Below are positions 39,369 to 49,312 of a stretch of 49,312 bases of DNA, one piece after another. This DNA comes from an uncultured Pelagibacteraceae bacterium. GTDB taxonomy: Bacteria; Pseudomonadota; Alphaproteobacteria; Pelagibacterales; Pelagibacteraceae. The position numbers were made by a program, and so were the translations under genes. The notes beneath the pieces were generated by a model. That model had not been told where the DNA came from. It made no database searches and saw nothing but the letters and a program-made list of their open reading frames with translations. Each line of letters begins with the position of its first letter. Positions within the stretch are counted from its first letter, which is position 1. The DNA is taken from positions 1 to 49,312 of the forward strand of contig CACDDB010000004.1 in the NCBI GenBank assembly GCA_902551445.1. The letters are read 5' to 3'.

Positions 39369-39421
39369 AGTAATACTAAAAAAGACAAATTGATGACACA
39401 TTTTAGTGTGAAAGCTTTTAA

Positions 39422-40096
39422 ATGGAAGCAGATATTACCTCACAGGCAGTTGGTCTTGCAAGTAACACAGATTTTTCAATTCTAAAACTTTTCATAAGAG
39501 CAGATATAATTGTTAAATCAGTTATAATTATTTTAATAGCTAGTTCAATTTACTCGTGGGCTATAATTTTTGACAAATATAAATTGTTTAAAAATATAAA
39601 TAAGAGTTCAGAGGAATTTGAGGAAAAATTTTGGAAATCAAAATCAGCAGAAACTTTTTATAATAATTTACCCGCTAATGTCAGCGACCCTATGGCAAAA
39701 ATATTTAAAAGTTGTATGCAAACAGTTGTAAAATCAAGATCAAGATCAAGTTTAACAGATAAACTGCCAGTGATACTAGAAACAACTATTGATAAAGAAA
39801 TGGTCAAGATAGAGAAAAATTATACTTTTTTAGCAACAGTAGGATCGACCGCTCCATTCATAGGTCTTTTTGGAACTGTTTGGGGAATAATGAATTCTTT
39901 TCAGTCAATAGCAATATCAAGAAATACTAGTTTAGCAATTGTAGCACCAGGAATAGCAGAAGCTCTTTTTGCGACTGCGCTAGGATTATTAGCAGCTATA
40001 CCTGCTGTAGTCGCTTACAATAAATTTAATAGTGACTCAAAAAAATATTTACAAAAATTAGAAAATTTTTCAAAGAGATTTGTCTCAATAATTTAA
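39422..40096 (+). CDS. tolQ: Tol-Pal system protein TolQ
   Basis: FLATVGSTAPFIGLFGTVWGIMNSFQSIA, VAPGIAEALFATALGLLAAIPAVVAYN; followed by tolRAB-pal. Confidence 0.96.
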   Translation: MEADITSQAVGLASNTDFSILKLFIRADIIVKSVIIILIASSIYSWAIIFDKYKLFKNINKSSEEFEEKFWKSKSAETFYNNLPANVSDPMAKIFKSCMQTVVKSRSRSSLTDKLPVILETTIDKEMVKIEKNYTFLATVGSTAPFIGLFGTVWGIMNSFQSIAISRNTSLAIVAPGIAEALFATALGLLAAIPAVVAYNKFNSDSKKYLQKLENFSKRFVSII

Positions 40097-40097
40097 A

Positions 40098-40514
40098 ATG
40101 GCATTTAAACTAAAAAGTTCACTTAGAGAACCGATGAGTGAAATTAATGTTACGCCATTCGTAGACGTAATGCTAGTTTTGCTAATAATATTTATGGTTA
40201 CTGCACCTTTGTTGACTGTGGGAGTTCAAGTAGATTTACCAGAAAGTTCAGCTGACTCTCTTCCTGAAGAACAAGAACCACTTACATTAACAATTAATTC
40301 AAAAGGAGAAATTTTTGTTCAAGAATCAAAAGTTGAATATGATAGCGTTATTGCAAAAATATTAGCTGTCTCAAAAAACAGAACAGATACAAGAATTTAT
40401 GTTAGAGGTGACAAGACAATAAATTATGGAAGAGTTTTAGAAGTTATGGGAATGTTATCAGGATCTGGTTTTACAAAAGTAGCTTTAATTTCTGAACCCT
40501 ATAAGGAGAGATAA
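40098..40514 (+). CDS. tolR: Tol-Pal system protein TolR
   Basis: MSEINVTPFVDVMLVLLIIFMVTAPLLTVGVQVDLPES. Confidence 0.96.
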   Translation: MAFKLKSSLREPMSEINVTPFVDVMLVLLIIFMVTAPLLTVGVQVDLPESSADSLPEEQEPLTLTINSKGEIFVQESKVEYDSVIAKILAVSKNRTDTRIYVRGDKTINYGRVLEVMGMLSGSGFTKVALISEPYKER

Positions 40515-40517
40515 ATT

Positions 40518-41327
40518 GTGTATAAAAACCTTATACTCTCATCTGGATTTCATTTATTTATAATTTTTTTTGCAATGATAACATTACCCTTTGTGGCAAA
40601 AAAACCATTAGACATACCTCCTATAGTTTCAATTGAGTTAATACAAATTACAGACGAAACCAATATTCCTTATGCTCCAAAAGCTAAAAAAATAATTGAA
40701 AAAGTAAAAAAAGAACAGGAAAAACTTGTATCTGAACAGGCACCACCAAAAAAAATAAAGAAAGAAAAACCAGATTCCATTCCTCTGCCAGATGAGAAAG
40801 TTGAAAAAATAAAAAAAATTGAGGAAAAAAAACAAAATCCAGAAAAAGAAGATAATAGAGTTAAACAGGTTTCAGAATTTGAAAAAGATGAAATGTTTGA
40901 TCCAAACCAAATAGCTGCTTTAATTGATAAATCTAAAGAAGAAATGGCGCTTACTAATGAAAAATCATTAGAAGTATCTCAATCTCAGGATCCAACTATG
41001 AATTCTAAAGGATTAACACTAACTGAGGAAGACGCCCTTAAAGCGCAAATATTTGGTTGCTGGAGCATACCTTTGGGTTTACCATATAATGAAAACTTGT
41101 TAGTCAGAATTAAATTAAAACTGAAACCTGATGGAACTGTGACCAAAACAGAAATATTAGACCATGCTAGAATGAATAAACCTGGACAAGGCTTTTATAA
41201 AGTTTTAGCCGAAAGTGCACTTAGAGCCATTCAATTATGTCAACCTTTGAGAGTTCCAAGTACTGGATATGAAAGGTGGAAGGATTTACAGCTTAATTTT
41301 GACGCAAGGGAGATGTTAGAGGGATGA
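40518..41327 (+). CDS. tolA: TolA-like Tol-Pal protein (GTG start)
   Basis: N-terminal TM, Lys/Glu/Pro-rich middle, C-terminal [10 protein letters not shown]...[18 protein letters not shown]; position between tolR and tolB. Confidence 0.88.
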   Translation: MYKNLILSSGFHLFIIFFAMITLPFVAKKPLDIPPIVSIELIQITDETNIPYAPKAKKIIEKVKKEQEKLVSEQAPPKKIKKEKPDSIPLPDEKVEKIKKIEEKKQNPEKEDNRVKQVSEFEKDEMFDPNQIAALIDKSKEEMALTNEKSLEVSQSQDPTMNSKGLTLTEEDALKAQIFGCWSIPLGLPYNENLLVRIKLKLKPDGTVTKTEILDHARMNKPGQGFYKVLAESALRAIQLCQPLRVPSTGYERWKDLQLNFDAREMLEG

Positions 41328-42673
41328 TCAGAAAAATACAAATTACTATATTATTAATATTATTTTTTTTTCCTAATAAAGTTCACTCTTTAATTGAGGT
41401 TGATATTACTAGAGGTAATTTAAATCCTCTTCCAATTGCAGTATCTCCATTATTTTCTGATGAAAAAACTATAAATAATGGAAAAACAGAACTAGAAATA
41501 AGTGATATTGGTTCAGAAATTTCAAAAATTGTAGAGAACAATTTAAGGAGATCAGGATTGTTTAACCCTTTAGATAAAAAAGCATTTTTGCAAAAACCTG
41601 ACATTGCACATTTTAAACCACGATTTGAAGATTGGGGATTGATAAAAGCGCAAGCATTAATTACAGGAAAAGTTTCATTAAAAGAAGATAAATTAAAAGT
41701 AGAATTTAGACTTTGGGATGTTCTTGCAGGAAGAGAAATGGTTGCTTTAGCTTTTACAACGGTTCCTAATAATTGGAGAAGAGTTGGGCATATTATAACT
41801 GATAAAGTTTATGAAAGACTCACTGGTGAGAAAGGTTATTTTGATACAAGAATTATATACGTTTCTGAAAAAGGGCCAAAAACTAGAAGAATTAAAAGAC
41901 TTGCGATAATGGATCAAGACGGTTTTAATACTAAATATCTTACTTTAGGAAATGAATTGGTGCTTACACCAAGATTTAATCCTACAAACCAGATGGTAAC
42001 TTATTTGTCATATTTTAAAAATTTGCCAAGAGTATACCTCTTGGATATTGAAACAGGTTTACAGGAAGTTGTTGGAGATTTTCCAGGAATGACATTTGCC
42101 CCTAGATTTTCACCAGATGGAAAAAAAATCATAATGAGTTTTGCTAAAGATGGAAATTCTGAAATTTATACAATGGATCTTGAAAATAGAATTGTTGAAA
42201 AGCTCACCAATCATCCTTCAATAGATACTTCTCCTTCTTTCTCACCAAATGGCAAATATATTGCATTTAATTCTGATAGAAGTGGGTATCAGCAAATATA
42301 TACTATGAAAAGTAATGGAAAATCTGTAAAAAGAATTTCTTTTGGAAAAGGTTTGTATGGTACGCCCGTTTGGTCTCCAAGAGGTGATCTGATAGCTTTT
42401 ACTAAACTACATAAGGGAAAATTTTATATTGGAGTAATGAGAACAGATGGAACAGGCGAGAGGTTGCTTACAGAAAACTATTATCAAGAGGCACCTTCAT
42501 GGTCACCAAATGGCAGGGTTTTAATTTTTTATAGAGAAACCAAATCAGACAGTGAAGGCAAGGGATTTTCAGCAAAATTGTGGTCTATTGATTTGACCGG
42601 TTATAATGAGAGATTGGTTGAAACTGAGACAGATGCATCTGACCCATCTTGGTCATCTTTATTGAGTAATTAG
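41324..42673 (+). CDS. tolB: Tol-Pal system beta-propeller protein TolB
   Basis: Repeated [63 protein letters not shown]. Confidence 0.96.
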   Translation: MIRKIQITILLILFFFPNKVHSLIEVDITRGNLNPLPIAVSPLFSDEKTINNGKTELEISDIGSEISKIVENNLRRSGLFNPLDKKAFLQKPDIAHFKPRFEDWGLIKAQALITGKVSLKEDKLKVEFRLWDVLAGREMVALAFTTVPNNWRRVGHIITDKVYERLTGEKGYFDTRIIYVSEKGPKTRRIKRLAIMDQDGFNTKYLTLGNELVLTPRFNPTNQMVTYLSYFKNLPRVYLLDIETGLQEVVGDFPGMTFAPRFSPDGKKIIMSFAKDGNSEIYTMDLENRIVEKLTNHPSIDTSPSFSPNGKYIAFNSDRSGYQQIYTMKSNGKSVKRISFGKGLYGTPVWSPRGDLIAFTKLHKGKFYIGVMRTDGTGERLLTENYYQEAPSWSPNGRVLIFYRETKSDSEGKGFSAKLWSIDLTGYNERLVETETDASDPSWSSLLSN

Positions 42674-42772
42674 CACTAAAAATGAAAAAAAATACTAATA
42701 AAAAGTTGATTTTTAAGCTTGAAAGTTCTAATTAGTTGTGAAAAAGTCCAATAAAAGATTTAAGGAGCGATA

Positions 42773-43255
42773 ATGAATTTAGTCAAAATTTTAAAAAATG
42801 CCTTTTTAGTAGTGTTGTTTAGTTTTGTGCTTTCTGCATGTGCAACAAAAACTAAGCAAATGGGATCGCAACTTCAAGGCGATGTATATACAGGAACAGA
42901 CACTGTGGAGTATTTAGCAAAAGGAGTTCCTGACAGAGTATTTTTTGCAACAAACGAGTCAATTTTAACAACTCGTTCAAGAGACACATTAAGAAAACAA
43001 GCTGCATGGTTAAGAAAAAATCCAAGCATAAATGTTGTATTGGAAGGTCATGCTGACGAAAGAGGAACAAGAGAATATAACTTGGCACTAGGAGAAAGAA
43101 GAGCAAATGCTGCTAAGGATTATTTAATGACTTATGGAGTTTCTTCAAACAGAATTTCTGTAATTAGCTATGGAAAAGAAAGACCAGTGGATTCAGGATC
43201 AAACCCACTTTCTTGGTCAAAAAATAGAAGAGCTGTTACAGTAAAAGCTAATTAA
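42773..43255 (+). CDS. pal: Peptidoglycan-associated lipoprotein Pal
   Basis: Lipobox-like VLSACATK; OmpA-like NVVLEGHADERGTREYNLALGERRANAAKDYL; good SD (aaggagcgata) upstream of the ATG. Confidence 0.96.
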   Translation: MNLVKILKNAFLVVLFSFVLSACATKTKQMGSQLQGDVYTGTDTVEYLAKGVPDRVFFATNESILTTRSRDTLRKQAAWLRKNPSINVVLEGHADERGTREYNLALGERRANAAKDYLMTYGVSSNRISVISYGKERPVDSGSNPLSWSKNRRAVTVKAN

Positions 43256-43275
43256 AAAATAATATAAATATAATA

Positions 43276-43312
43276 GACCCTGAGAATTATATATTTTCAG
43301 GGTCTTTTTTTT
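43276..43312 (+). terminator. Rho-independent terminator downstream of pal
   Basis: gaccctga-13 nt loop-tcagggtc perfect 8-bp stem followed by a T tract. Confidence 0.93.
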
Positions 43313-43339
43313 GCCATCATTTTACTTACAAATCAAATA

Positions 43340-44359
43340 ATGTTTTTTTCGAAGAAAAAATTATTGTTATTAGTTACTTTAATTTTATCAGCAGTTGTAT
43401 CGCCAGAGCTAAAAGCAGAAAGTAACGAAATTAATGAAGTTTTAGAAAAAATTCAAAAGGATTTACGTACACTAGAAAAAGCAGTTTATGCATCAGATTC
43501 TTTTTCTAATACAATCTCACTATCTGATAAAAATGATTCTAACACAAACCTAGACCTTGATCAAAATTCTGAAGAAGTTTTAACAAGACATTTATTGAAA
43601 CTTTCGGAAATTGAAACACAGTTTCAAAAACTAACAAACAAGTTTGAGGAAATAAATTTTAAATTAGATAAATTGTCCACAAGATTATCAAAAGTACAAG
43701 CGGACAATCAATTAAGGTTCCAGCAATTAGAAAATAATACTGCATTAAATAATAATTTAGAAAACCAAGAAGTATCTTCTATAAATGCTGAAGATGGTAA
43801 AGAAGAAATTTTACCAGGCTCTTCCCAGCCTCAAGATTTAGGTTCTATATCTTATAAAGATAGTGAAACAGATTTGAAAGTCCAGCAAACCCAATCAATT
43901 GACTCAACAACAACAGTATTAACAGAAACATTTGAGTCAGAAGAAAAAATTCTTCCAAATGTTACACCTGAAAAACAATATGAGTTTGCAACAAGTTTTT
44001 TAAAAGTTGGAGATTATAACACAGCGGAAAGGGCTTTTAGGGAATTTGTTATTAGTAATTCGGAACATAATCTCGCAGGAAATGCTCAATATTGGTATGC
44101 AGAAACTTTTAGAATAAGACAGCTTTATACAGACGCAGCCTCAGCTTATCTTGAAGGTTATCAAAAGTATCCAAAAAGTGAAAAGGGTCCTATAAATTTA
44201 TTAAAACTTGGAGTATCATTGGTCCAGATAGGAGAAAAAGATCAAGGATGTTTGATGATTACAGGCGTTAAAAAGGAATATCCAAAAGCTGATCAGTCAA
44301 TTCTTCAAAAAGCAAAATATGAAGAAAAAAAGTTTGAGTGTAAAAAAGAAAAATCATAA
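43340..44359 (+). CDS. cpoB: Tol-Pal associated TPR protein CpoB/YbgF
   Basis: C-terminal PEKQYEFATSFLKVGDYNTAERAFREFV...NAQYWYAETFRIRQLYTDAASAYLEGYQKYPKSEKGP TPR region; N-terminal coiled coil; follows pal. Confidence 0.92.
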   Translation: MFFSKKKLLLLVTLILSAVVSPELKAESNEINEVLEKIQKDLRTLEKAVYASDSFSNTISLSDKNDSNTNLDLDQNSEEVLTRHLLKLSEIETQFQKLTNKFEEINFKLDKLSTRLSKVQADNQLRFQQLENNTALNNNLENQEVSSINAEDGKEEILPGSSQPQDLGSISYKDSETDLKVQQTQSIDSTTTVLTETFESEEKILPNVTPEKQYEFATSFLKVGDYNTAERAFREFVISNSEHNLAGNAQYWYAETFRIRQLYTDAASAYLEGYQKYPKSEKGPINLLKLGVSLVQIGEKDQGCLMITGVKKEYPKADQSILQKAKYEEKKFECKKEKS

Positions 44360-45377
44360 TAATTTTATATTAGATAATTTAAAGTTTTCAAAAATAAAAC
44401 ATATATATAAGGAATTTGAGAGCACTTTAGATATTTATTTAAATGATAAAAATATTGCTATTGGTGTTTCAGGCGGACCGGATAGTTTATCATTATGTTA
44501 TTTTGCAAAATGTTATGCTTTAAAAAATAATATTAAACTATATTTTTATATTGTTGATCATAAAATAAGAAAAAATTCAACAAGTGAGGCTCTAAAAGTA
44601 AAATCTATCCTAAGGCCTTTAAAATCAGAATGTAAAATTTTAGAGTGGAAAGGGAAAAAACCAAAAAAAAATTTACAATCTGTGGCAAGAAAGAACAGAT
44701 ATTTTTTGTTAAAAAAACAATGTAAAAAAGATAATGTAAAAACTATCCTTCTGGGCCATCATTTAGAAGATTTATATGAGAATTTTTTTATTAGGTTATC
44801 TCGTGGTTCTGGACTAAATGGCTTGTTATCTTTTTATGAAATAGAAAAAAATACAAATGAAAGTATAAAAATACTTAGACCATTAATAAATAATAACAAA
44901 AAAGATTTAATTTATACTGCAAAAAAAGTTTTCAATTTCTATGTTAATGATCCTTCAAATCATAATGAAAAATTTAAAAGAATTAGATTTAGAAAATTAA
45001 TCAATAGTATTAAAGATGAAGGATTTGATGAAAATAAATTTAAATTAACCTTAAAAAATCTGAAAGAGTCAAATACATCTATTAATTTTTATGTAAAAAG
45101 AAATATTTTATTAAACTCAACTTATATGAAGAAAAATTCTTTTTATTTATTGAACTCAAGTTTTTTTAAAGAAGCTAATGAAGTTGTATTTAGATCATTT
45201 GCTTTAATTCTAAACAAAGTAGGAGAAAGATACTATAATGCTAGAGGTAAAAGCATTAGCCTAATGTTAAATAAAATTAGAGAAAAAAATTTTCTTAAAT
45301 CTACATTATCTGGGTGTATTATTGAAAAAGTAGGTAATTCTATTAAAATTTCAAAGGAAAATAATGAAAAACTTTAA
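44319..45377 (+). CDS. tilS: tRNA(Ile)-lysidine synthase
   Basis: [22 protein letters not shown] (SGGxDS P-loop), [40 protein letters not shown]. Start overlaps cpoB in the track; the exact start is uncertain. Confidence 0.93.
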   Translation: MKKKSLSVKKKNHNNFILDNLKFSKIKHIYKEFESTLDIYLNDKNIAIGVSGGPDSLSLCYFAKCYALKNNIKLYFYIVDHKIRKNSTSEALKVKSILRPLKSECKILEWKGKKPKKNLQSVARKNRYFLLKKQCKKDNVKTILLGHHLEDLYENFFIRLSRGSGLNGLLSFYEIEKNTNESIKILRPLINNNKKDLIYTAKKVFNFYVNDPSNHNEKFKRIRFRKLINSIKDEGFDENKFKLTLKNLKESNTSINFYVKRNILLNSTYMKKNSFYLLNSSFFKEANEVVFRSFALILNKVGERYYNARGKSISLMLNKIREKNFLKSTLSGCIIEKVGNSIKISKENNEKL

Positions 45378-45430
45378 AAATGCCACAAAATGGCACTTGT
45401 TTAATTCGTAATAATTCTTACTTTAAGGTT

Positions 45431-47323
45431 ATGAATTTTAAAAATCTAGCAATGTGGGCAATTATAGTTGTAATGACCATTGGTCTGTACAATATGTTCA
45501 ATAACTCTAATAGAACTATTAACAATAATAATAAAATTATCTTCTCAGAATTTTTATCTGAAGTGGACAATGGAAGAGTTGTTCAAGTTGAAATTCAAGG
45601 AAATAATATTAAAGGAGTTATGTCTAATGGTGAAAGATTTACAACATATTCTCCGAACGATCCAAATTTAATAGAAAAATTATCGTCTAAAGGAGTTAGC
45701 ATTTCTGCTTCTCCAACAGAAGAAAAAATGCCATCATTATTTGGAGTTCTTCTATCTTGGTTTCCTATGTTACTTTTAATCGCAGTTTGGATTTTCTTTA
45801 TGAGACAAATGCAAGGAGGCAAGGGAGGCGCAATGGGTTTTGGCAGATCAAAAGCTAAAATGATGAATCAATTAAAAGGAAAAGTAAATTTTAATGACGT
45901 AGCTGGAGTAGATGAAGCAAAAGAAGAACTTGAAGAAGTTGTAGAATTTTTAAAAGATCCAAAAAAATTTAGTAGACTTGGGGGAAAGATACCAAGAGGC
46001 GCTTTATTAGTTGGTCCTCCAGGTACAGGAAAAACTTTATTAGCCAGGGCTGTTGCAGGCGAAGCTGGTGTACCTTTTTTTACAATTTCAGGTTCTGACT
46101 TTGTAGAAATGTTTGTTGGAGTTGGAGCATCAAGAGTAAGAGATATGTTTGATCAAGGTAAAAAGAATGCTCCTTGTATAATATTTATAGATGAAATCGA
46201 TGCGGTAGGGAGAAGTAGAGGAGCTGGACTTGGTGGAGGAAACGATGAAAGAGAACAGACGCTTAACCAATTACTTGTTGAAATGGATGGCTTTGATACA
46301 AACGAAGGAGTAATTATAATTGCAGCAACAAACAGACCTGATGTACTAGATCCTGCATTATTAAGACCCGGGAGATTTGATAGACAAGTGGTTGTTTCAC
46401 TTCCAGATATTATAGGTAGAGAAAAAATTTTAAAAGTTCATGCAAAAAAGATTTCAATGGCGCCGGATGTTAATCTTAGAACAATTGCTAGAGGAACTCC
46501 TGGTTTTTCAGGAGCTGATCTAGCGAATTTAGTAAATGAATCAGCTTTATTAGCCGCTAGAAAGAATAAAAGAATTGTTACATATCAAGAATTTGAAGAA
46601 GCAAAAGACAAAGTTATGATGGGAGCTGAAAGAAGATCAATGGTAATGACAGATGAAGAGAAGAAACTAACCGCTTATCATGAAGCTGGTCATGCAGTAG
46701 TAACGATAAATGAAAAAGCAGCATATCCTATTCACAAAGCAACAATTATTCCAAGAGGTAGAGCATTAGGTATGGTAATGCAGCTTCCTGAAAAAGATGA
46801 GTTATCTCAAACTAGAGAACAATTACATGCTCAAATGGCAATTGCAATGGGAGGACGTGTAGCTGAGGAAATTATTTTTGGATGGGATAAAGTTACAACT
46901 GGAGCAGCAAGTGACATTGAACAGGCTACAAAAAGAGCAAGAGCAATGGTTATGAGAGCTGGACTAAGTAAAGAACTCGGACCAATTGCTTATGGAGAAA
47001 ACGAAGAAGAAGTATTTTTAGGTAGATCAGTTGCAAGACAGCAAAATATGTCAGAAGAAACTGCAAGAAAAGTAGACTCCGAAATTAAAAAAATTGTAGA
47101 AGAAGGTTACGAAAGAGCAAAAAAAGTTTTAAATGAAAAAATTGATGATTTACACAAGTTAGCCAAAGCGCTTTTGGTTTATGAAACGCTCACTGGAGAT
47201 GAAATTAAAGATTTAATTCAAAAAAACATTTATCCAAGCAATAAGGAAGATTTAAAAGTTGAAGACGACAACCAGGATTCAGCTCTTGGATCTATTGGAC
47301 TTAAGCCAAAAATTATACATTAA
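45431..47323 (+). CDS. ftsH: ATP-dependent zinc metalloprotease FtsH
   Basis: [29 protein letters not shown] zinc motif, [16 protein letters not shown]. The track start at 45380 is 17 codons upstream; ATG at 45431 ([15 protein letters not shown]) fits a typical FtsH N-terminus. Confidence 0.96.
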   Translation: MNFKNLAMWAIIVVMTIGLYNMFNNSNRTINNNNKIIFSEFLSEVDNGRVVQVEIQGNNIKGVMSNGERFTTYSPNDPNLIEKLSSKGVSISASPTEEKMPSLFGVLLSWFPMLLLIAVWIFFMRQMQGGKGGAMGFGRSKAKMMNQLKGKVNFNDVAGVDEAKEELEEVVEFLKDPKKFSRLGGKIPRGALLVGPPGTGKTLLARAVAGEAGVPFFTISGSDFVEMFVGVGASRVRDMFDQGKKNAPCIIFIDEIDAVGRSRGAGLGGGNDEREQTLNQLLVEMDGFDTNEGVIIIAATNRPDVLDPALLRPGRFDRQVVVSLPDIIGREKILKVHAKKISMAPDVNLRTIARGTPGFSGADLANLVNESALLAARKNKRIVTYQEFEEAKDKVMMGAERRSMVMTDEEKKLTAYHEAGHAVVTINEKAAYPIHKATIIPRGRALGMVMQLPEKDELSQTREQLHAQMAIAMGGRVAEEIIFGWDKVTTGAASDIEQATKRARAMVMRAGLSKELGPIAYGENEEEVFLGRSVARQQNMSEETARKVDSEIKKIVEEGYERAKKVLNEKIDDLHKLAKALLVYETLTGDEIKDLIQKNIYPSNKEDLKVEDDNQDSALGSIGLKPKIIH

Positions 47324-47329
47324 CTTATA

Positions 47330-48382
47330 ATGGAAAAATATTACACAAGAGCGTGTAATTTCTATTATGGATCAATCTCAAAATTAAAGGTAAAAAATAA
47401 ACTAGCATTATCTCTCCACGGATATAAAGATATTTCATTTGATCATTTGGAAGTGATATCTAGAAAGTTTGTTAAAAAAATTTATTTTAAAGACATAAAA
47501 AAATTAAATAAAAATATAAGAAAAAAAGTTTATTCAGATATTAAAAAAATTGTAAAAAAAAAAAAATTTAAAAAATTAAATCTTTTAAAAAAACCATTAA
47601 TAATGGGAATATTAAATTTAACTCCCGACAGTTTCTCTGACGGAGGAAAATATAATAAACAAAACCAAGGAATTAATCATGCAAAAAAATTGATTACTGA
47701 TGGATGTGACATTATTGATGTTGGTGGCGAGTCTACACGTCCAAATTCCAAAACAGTCAATAAAATTATTGAATGGAAAAGAATATATCCAACAATTTCA
47801 AAATTACATAAACTAAAAAAATTTATTTCTTTAGATACAAGAAAATCTTCAATTATGAAAATAGGATTAAAATATGGAGTTAATCTTATAAACGATGTTT
47901 CAGGTTTAGATTATGATTCAACCACAATCAATTTTATGAAAAAATATAAAATCCCATTTGTTATTCATCATATTCAAGGTTCTCCTAAAAATATGCAGAA
48001 TAATCCAAAATATAAAAATGTATTACTTGATATTTATGATTACTTTGAAAACAAAATATCTACTATTAGAAAAAATGGAATAAAGCATAACAATATATTG
48101 ATAGACCCAGGTATTGGATTTGGTAAAAACTTGAAACATAATATTACTCTTATCTCAAAGATTTCCATTTTTCACAGTTTAGGATTTCCTATATTAGTGG
48201 GAGTATCTAGAAAAAAATTTATTAAAGATATATCAGAAGCAAATGATAGCAAAGAAAGAATAGGAGGAACAGTGTCAGCAGCGTTATTTTGTATGCTCCA
48301 AGGAGTACAAATCTTAAGAGTTCACGATGTTAACGAAATTAAACAAAGTATTAAAGTATATAAATCATTAAATAATGACTAA
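47330..48382 (+). CDS. folP: Dihydropteroate synthase with N-terminal extension
   Basis: LIMGILNLTPDSFSDGGKYN, DIIDVGGESTRPNSK, LINDVSGLDYD, LIDPGIGFGKNLKHN, LVGVSRKKFI. Confidence 0.95.
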   Translation: MEKYYTRACNFYYGSISKLKVKNKLALSLHGYKDISFDHLEVISRKFVKKIYFKDIKKLNKNIRKKVYSDIKKIVKKKKFKKLNLLKKPLIMGILNLTPDSFSDGGKYNKQNQGINHAKKLITDGCDIIDVGGESTRPNSKTVNKIIEWKRIYPTISKLHKLKKFISLDTRKSSIMKIGLKYGVNLINDVSGLDYDSTTINFMKKYKIPFVIHHIQGSPKNMQNNPKYKNVLLDIYDYFENKISTIRKNGIKHNNILIDPGIGFGKNLKHNITLISKISIFHSLGFPILVGVSRKKFIKDISEANDSKERIGGTVSAALFCMLQGVQILRVHDVNEIKQSIKVYKSLNND

Positions 48383-49312
48383 GAAATATTTTGGAACTGA
48401 TGGAATTAGAGGAACAGTTAATAAAGGGAATATTAATGGAGAAATGTTTTTTAAATTTGGACTTGCTGCAGGAACATATTTTAAAAATTTAAAAAAAATA
48501 AAACAAACAGCAATTATAGCCAAAGATACAAGATTATCTGGATATACACTTGAACCTGCATTAGTTTCTGGACTGGCATCAGCAGGTATGCATGTTTTTA
48601 CTCTTGGTCCATTGCCGACCAATGGCTTAGCAATGTTAACAAAAAAAATGAAAGCAAATATGGGAATTATGATTACAGCTTCTCATAATCCTTATTACGA
48701 TAATGGTTTAAAACTGTTTGGTCCAGATGGTTTAAAACTTTCTGACAAAATAGAAAAAAAAATTGAAAAATTAATAGATAAAAAAATTAATACAAGTCTA
48801 GCACAACCAAAAATTTTAGGAAGAGTAAAACGTTTAGAAGATGCCAATGATAAATATATTAATATTTTAAAAAATAATTTTCCAAAAAAATTTAGTTTAA
48901 AAGGAATTAAAATAGCAATAGATTGTGCTAATGGTGCGGGATACAAATCGGGACCTGAATTATTTAAATCTCTGGGAGCTAAAGTTTATGATGTAGGAAC
49001 ATCTCCAAACGGTTTAAATATAAATGACAAATGTGGATCTACTTTTCCAAGTAAAATTAGAAACTTAGTAAAAAGAAATAGTGTTGATATAGGGATATCA
49101 CTCGATGGAGATTCTGACAGAGTAATTTTGTGCGATGAAAAAGGTAAAATAATCGATGGAGATCAAATTATTGCAATGTTAGCAAAAAGATGGAAAATAA
49201 AAAAAATACTTAAAGGAGGTGTAATTGGAACATTAATGTCGAATTATGGGCTTCAAAAATTTTTAAAAAAACAAAAAATTAAGTTTATTAGAGCTAACGT
49301 TGGAGACAGATA
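48375..49312 (+). CDS. glmM: Phosphoglucosamine mutase, 3'-truncated by the window edge
   Basis: Frame opened by ATG at 48375 reads MTKKYFGTDGIRGTVNKGNINGEMFFKFGLAAGTYF..., MITASHNPYYDNGLKLFGPDGLKLS, ISLDGDSDRVILCDEKG; no stop before the window end, so it is absent from the ORF track. Confidence 0.95.
   Translation, partial: MTKKYFGTDGIRGTVNKGNINGEMFFKFGLAAGTYFKNLKKIKQTAIIAKDTRLSGYTLEPALVSGLASAGMHVFTLGPLPTNGLAMLTKKMKANMGIMITASHNPYYDNGLKLFGPDGLKLSDKIEKKIEKLIDKKINTSLAQPKILGRVKRLEDANDKYINILKNNFPKKFSLKGIKIAIDCANGAGYKSGPELFKSLGAKVYDVGTSPNGLNINDKCGSTFPSKIRNLVKRNSVDIGISLDGDSDRVILCDEKGKIIDGDQIIAMLAKRWKIKKILKGGVIGTLMSNYGLQKFLKKQKIKFIRANVGDR

Noticed and set aside
39400-39416. Short inverted repeat (acacattttagtgt) upstream of tolQ as an operator or terminator
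   Set aside because: Only a 4-bp AT/GC stem with a short loop and no T tract; expected by chance.
40638-40835. Phe-rich minus-strand ORF within tolA
   Set aside because: Artefact of antisense to Lys/Glu-rich TolA codons.

Overview
AT-rich, densely packed bacterial window, most consistent with a SAR11/Pelagibacterales (Alphaproteobacteria) genome; this is inferred from composition, gene order and the isolated 5S rRNA. It has two parts. (1) Positions 1 to ~23.9 kb form a surface-glycan gene island with frequent strand switches: glycosyltransferases, nucleotide-sugar epimerases/dehydratases including Gmd and a GDP-fucose synthase, FkbM methyltransferases, a WecA-like initiating transferase, an O-antigen-ligase-like protein, a fucosyltransferase-like protein and a STELLO/DUF288-like protein. 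It also holds a five-gene, translationally coupled unit built around a YLDPGTGS mini-membrane protein. (2) From ~23.96 kb on is conserved core: a 5S rRNA with no 16S/23S upstream in the window, rpmJ, pntAA-pntAB-pntB, a transaldolase, initiator tRNA-Met, rpsU, a trcR-like gene, rpmE, suhB-like, efp, thiE, fba(I), pgk, gap, tkt, a zapA region, a YebC-family gene, a phage-type RuvC-like gene, tolQRAB-pal-cpoB, tilS, ftsH, folP and a truncated glmM. The best leads are the five-gene YLDPGTGS unit, the non-canonical RuvC-like gene standing where ruvCAB is expected with no ruvA/ruvB next to it, the glycan island abutting the orphan 5S gene, and the rpsU/tRNA-fMet junction. No CRISPR array, transposase or integrase was recognised.
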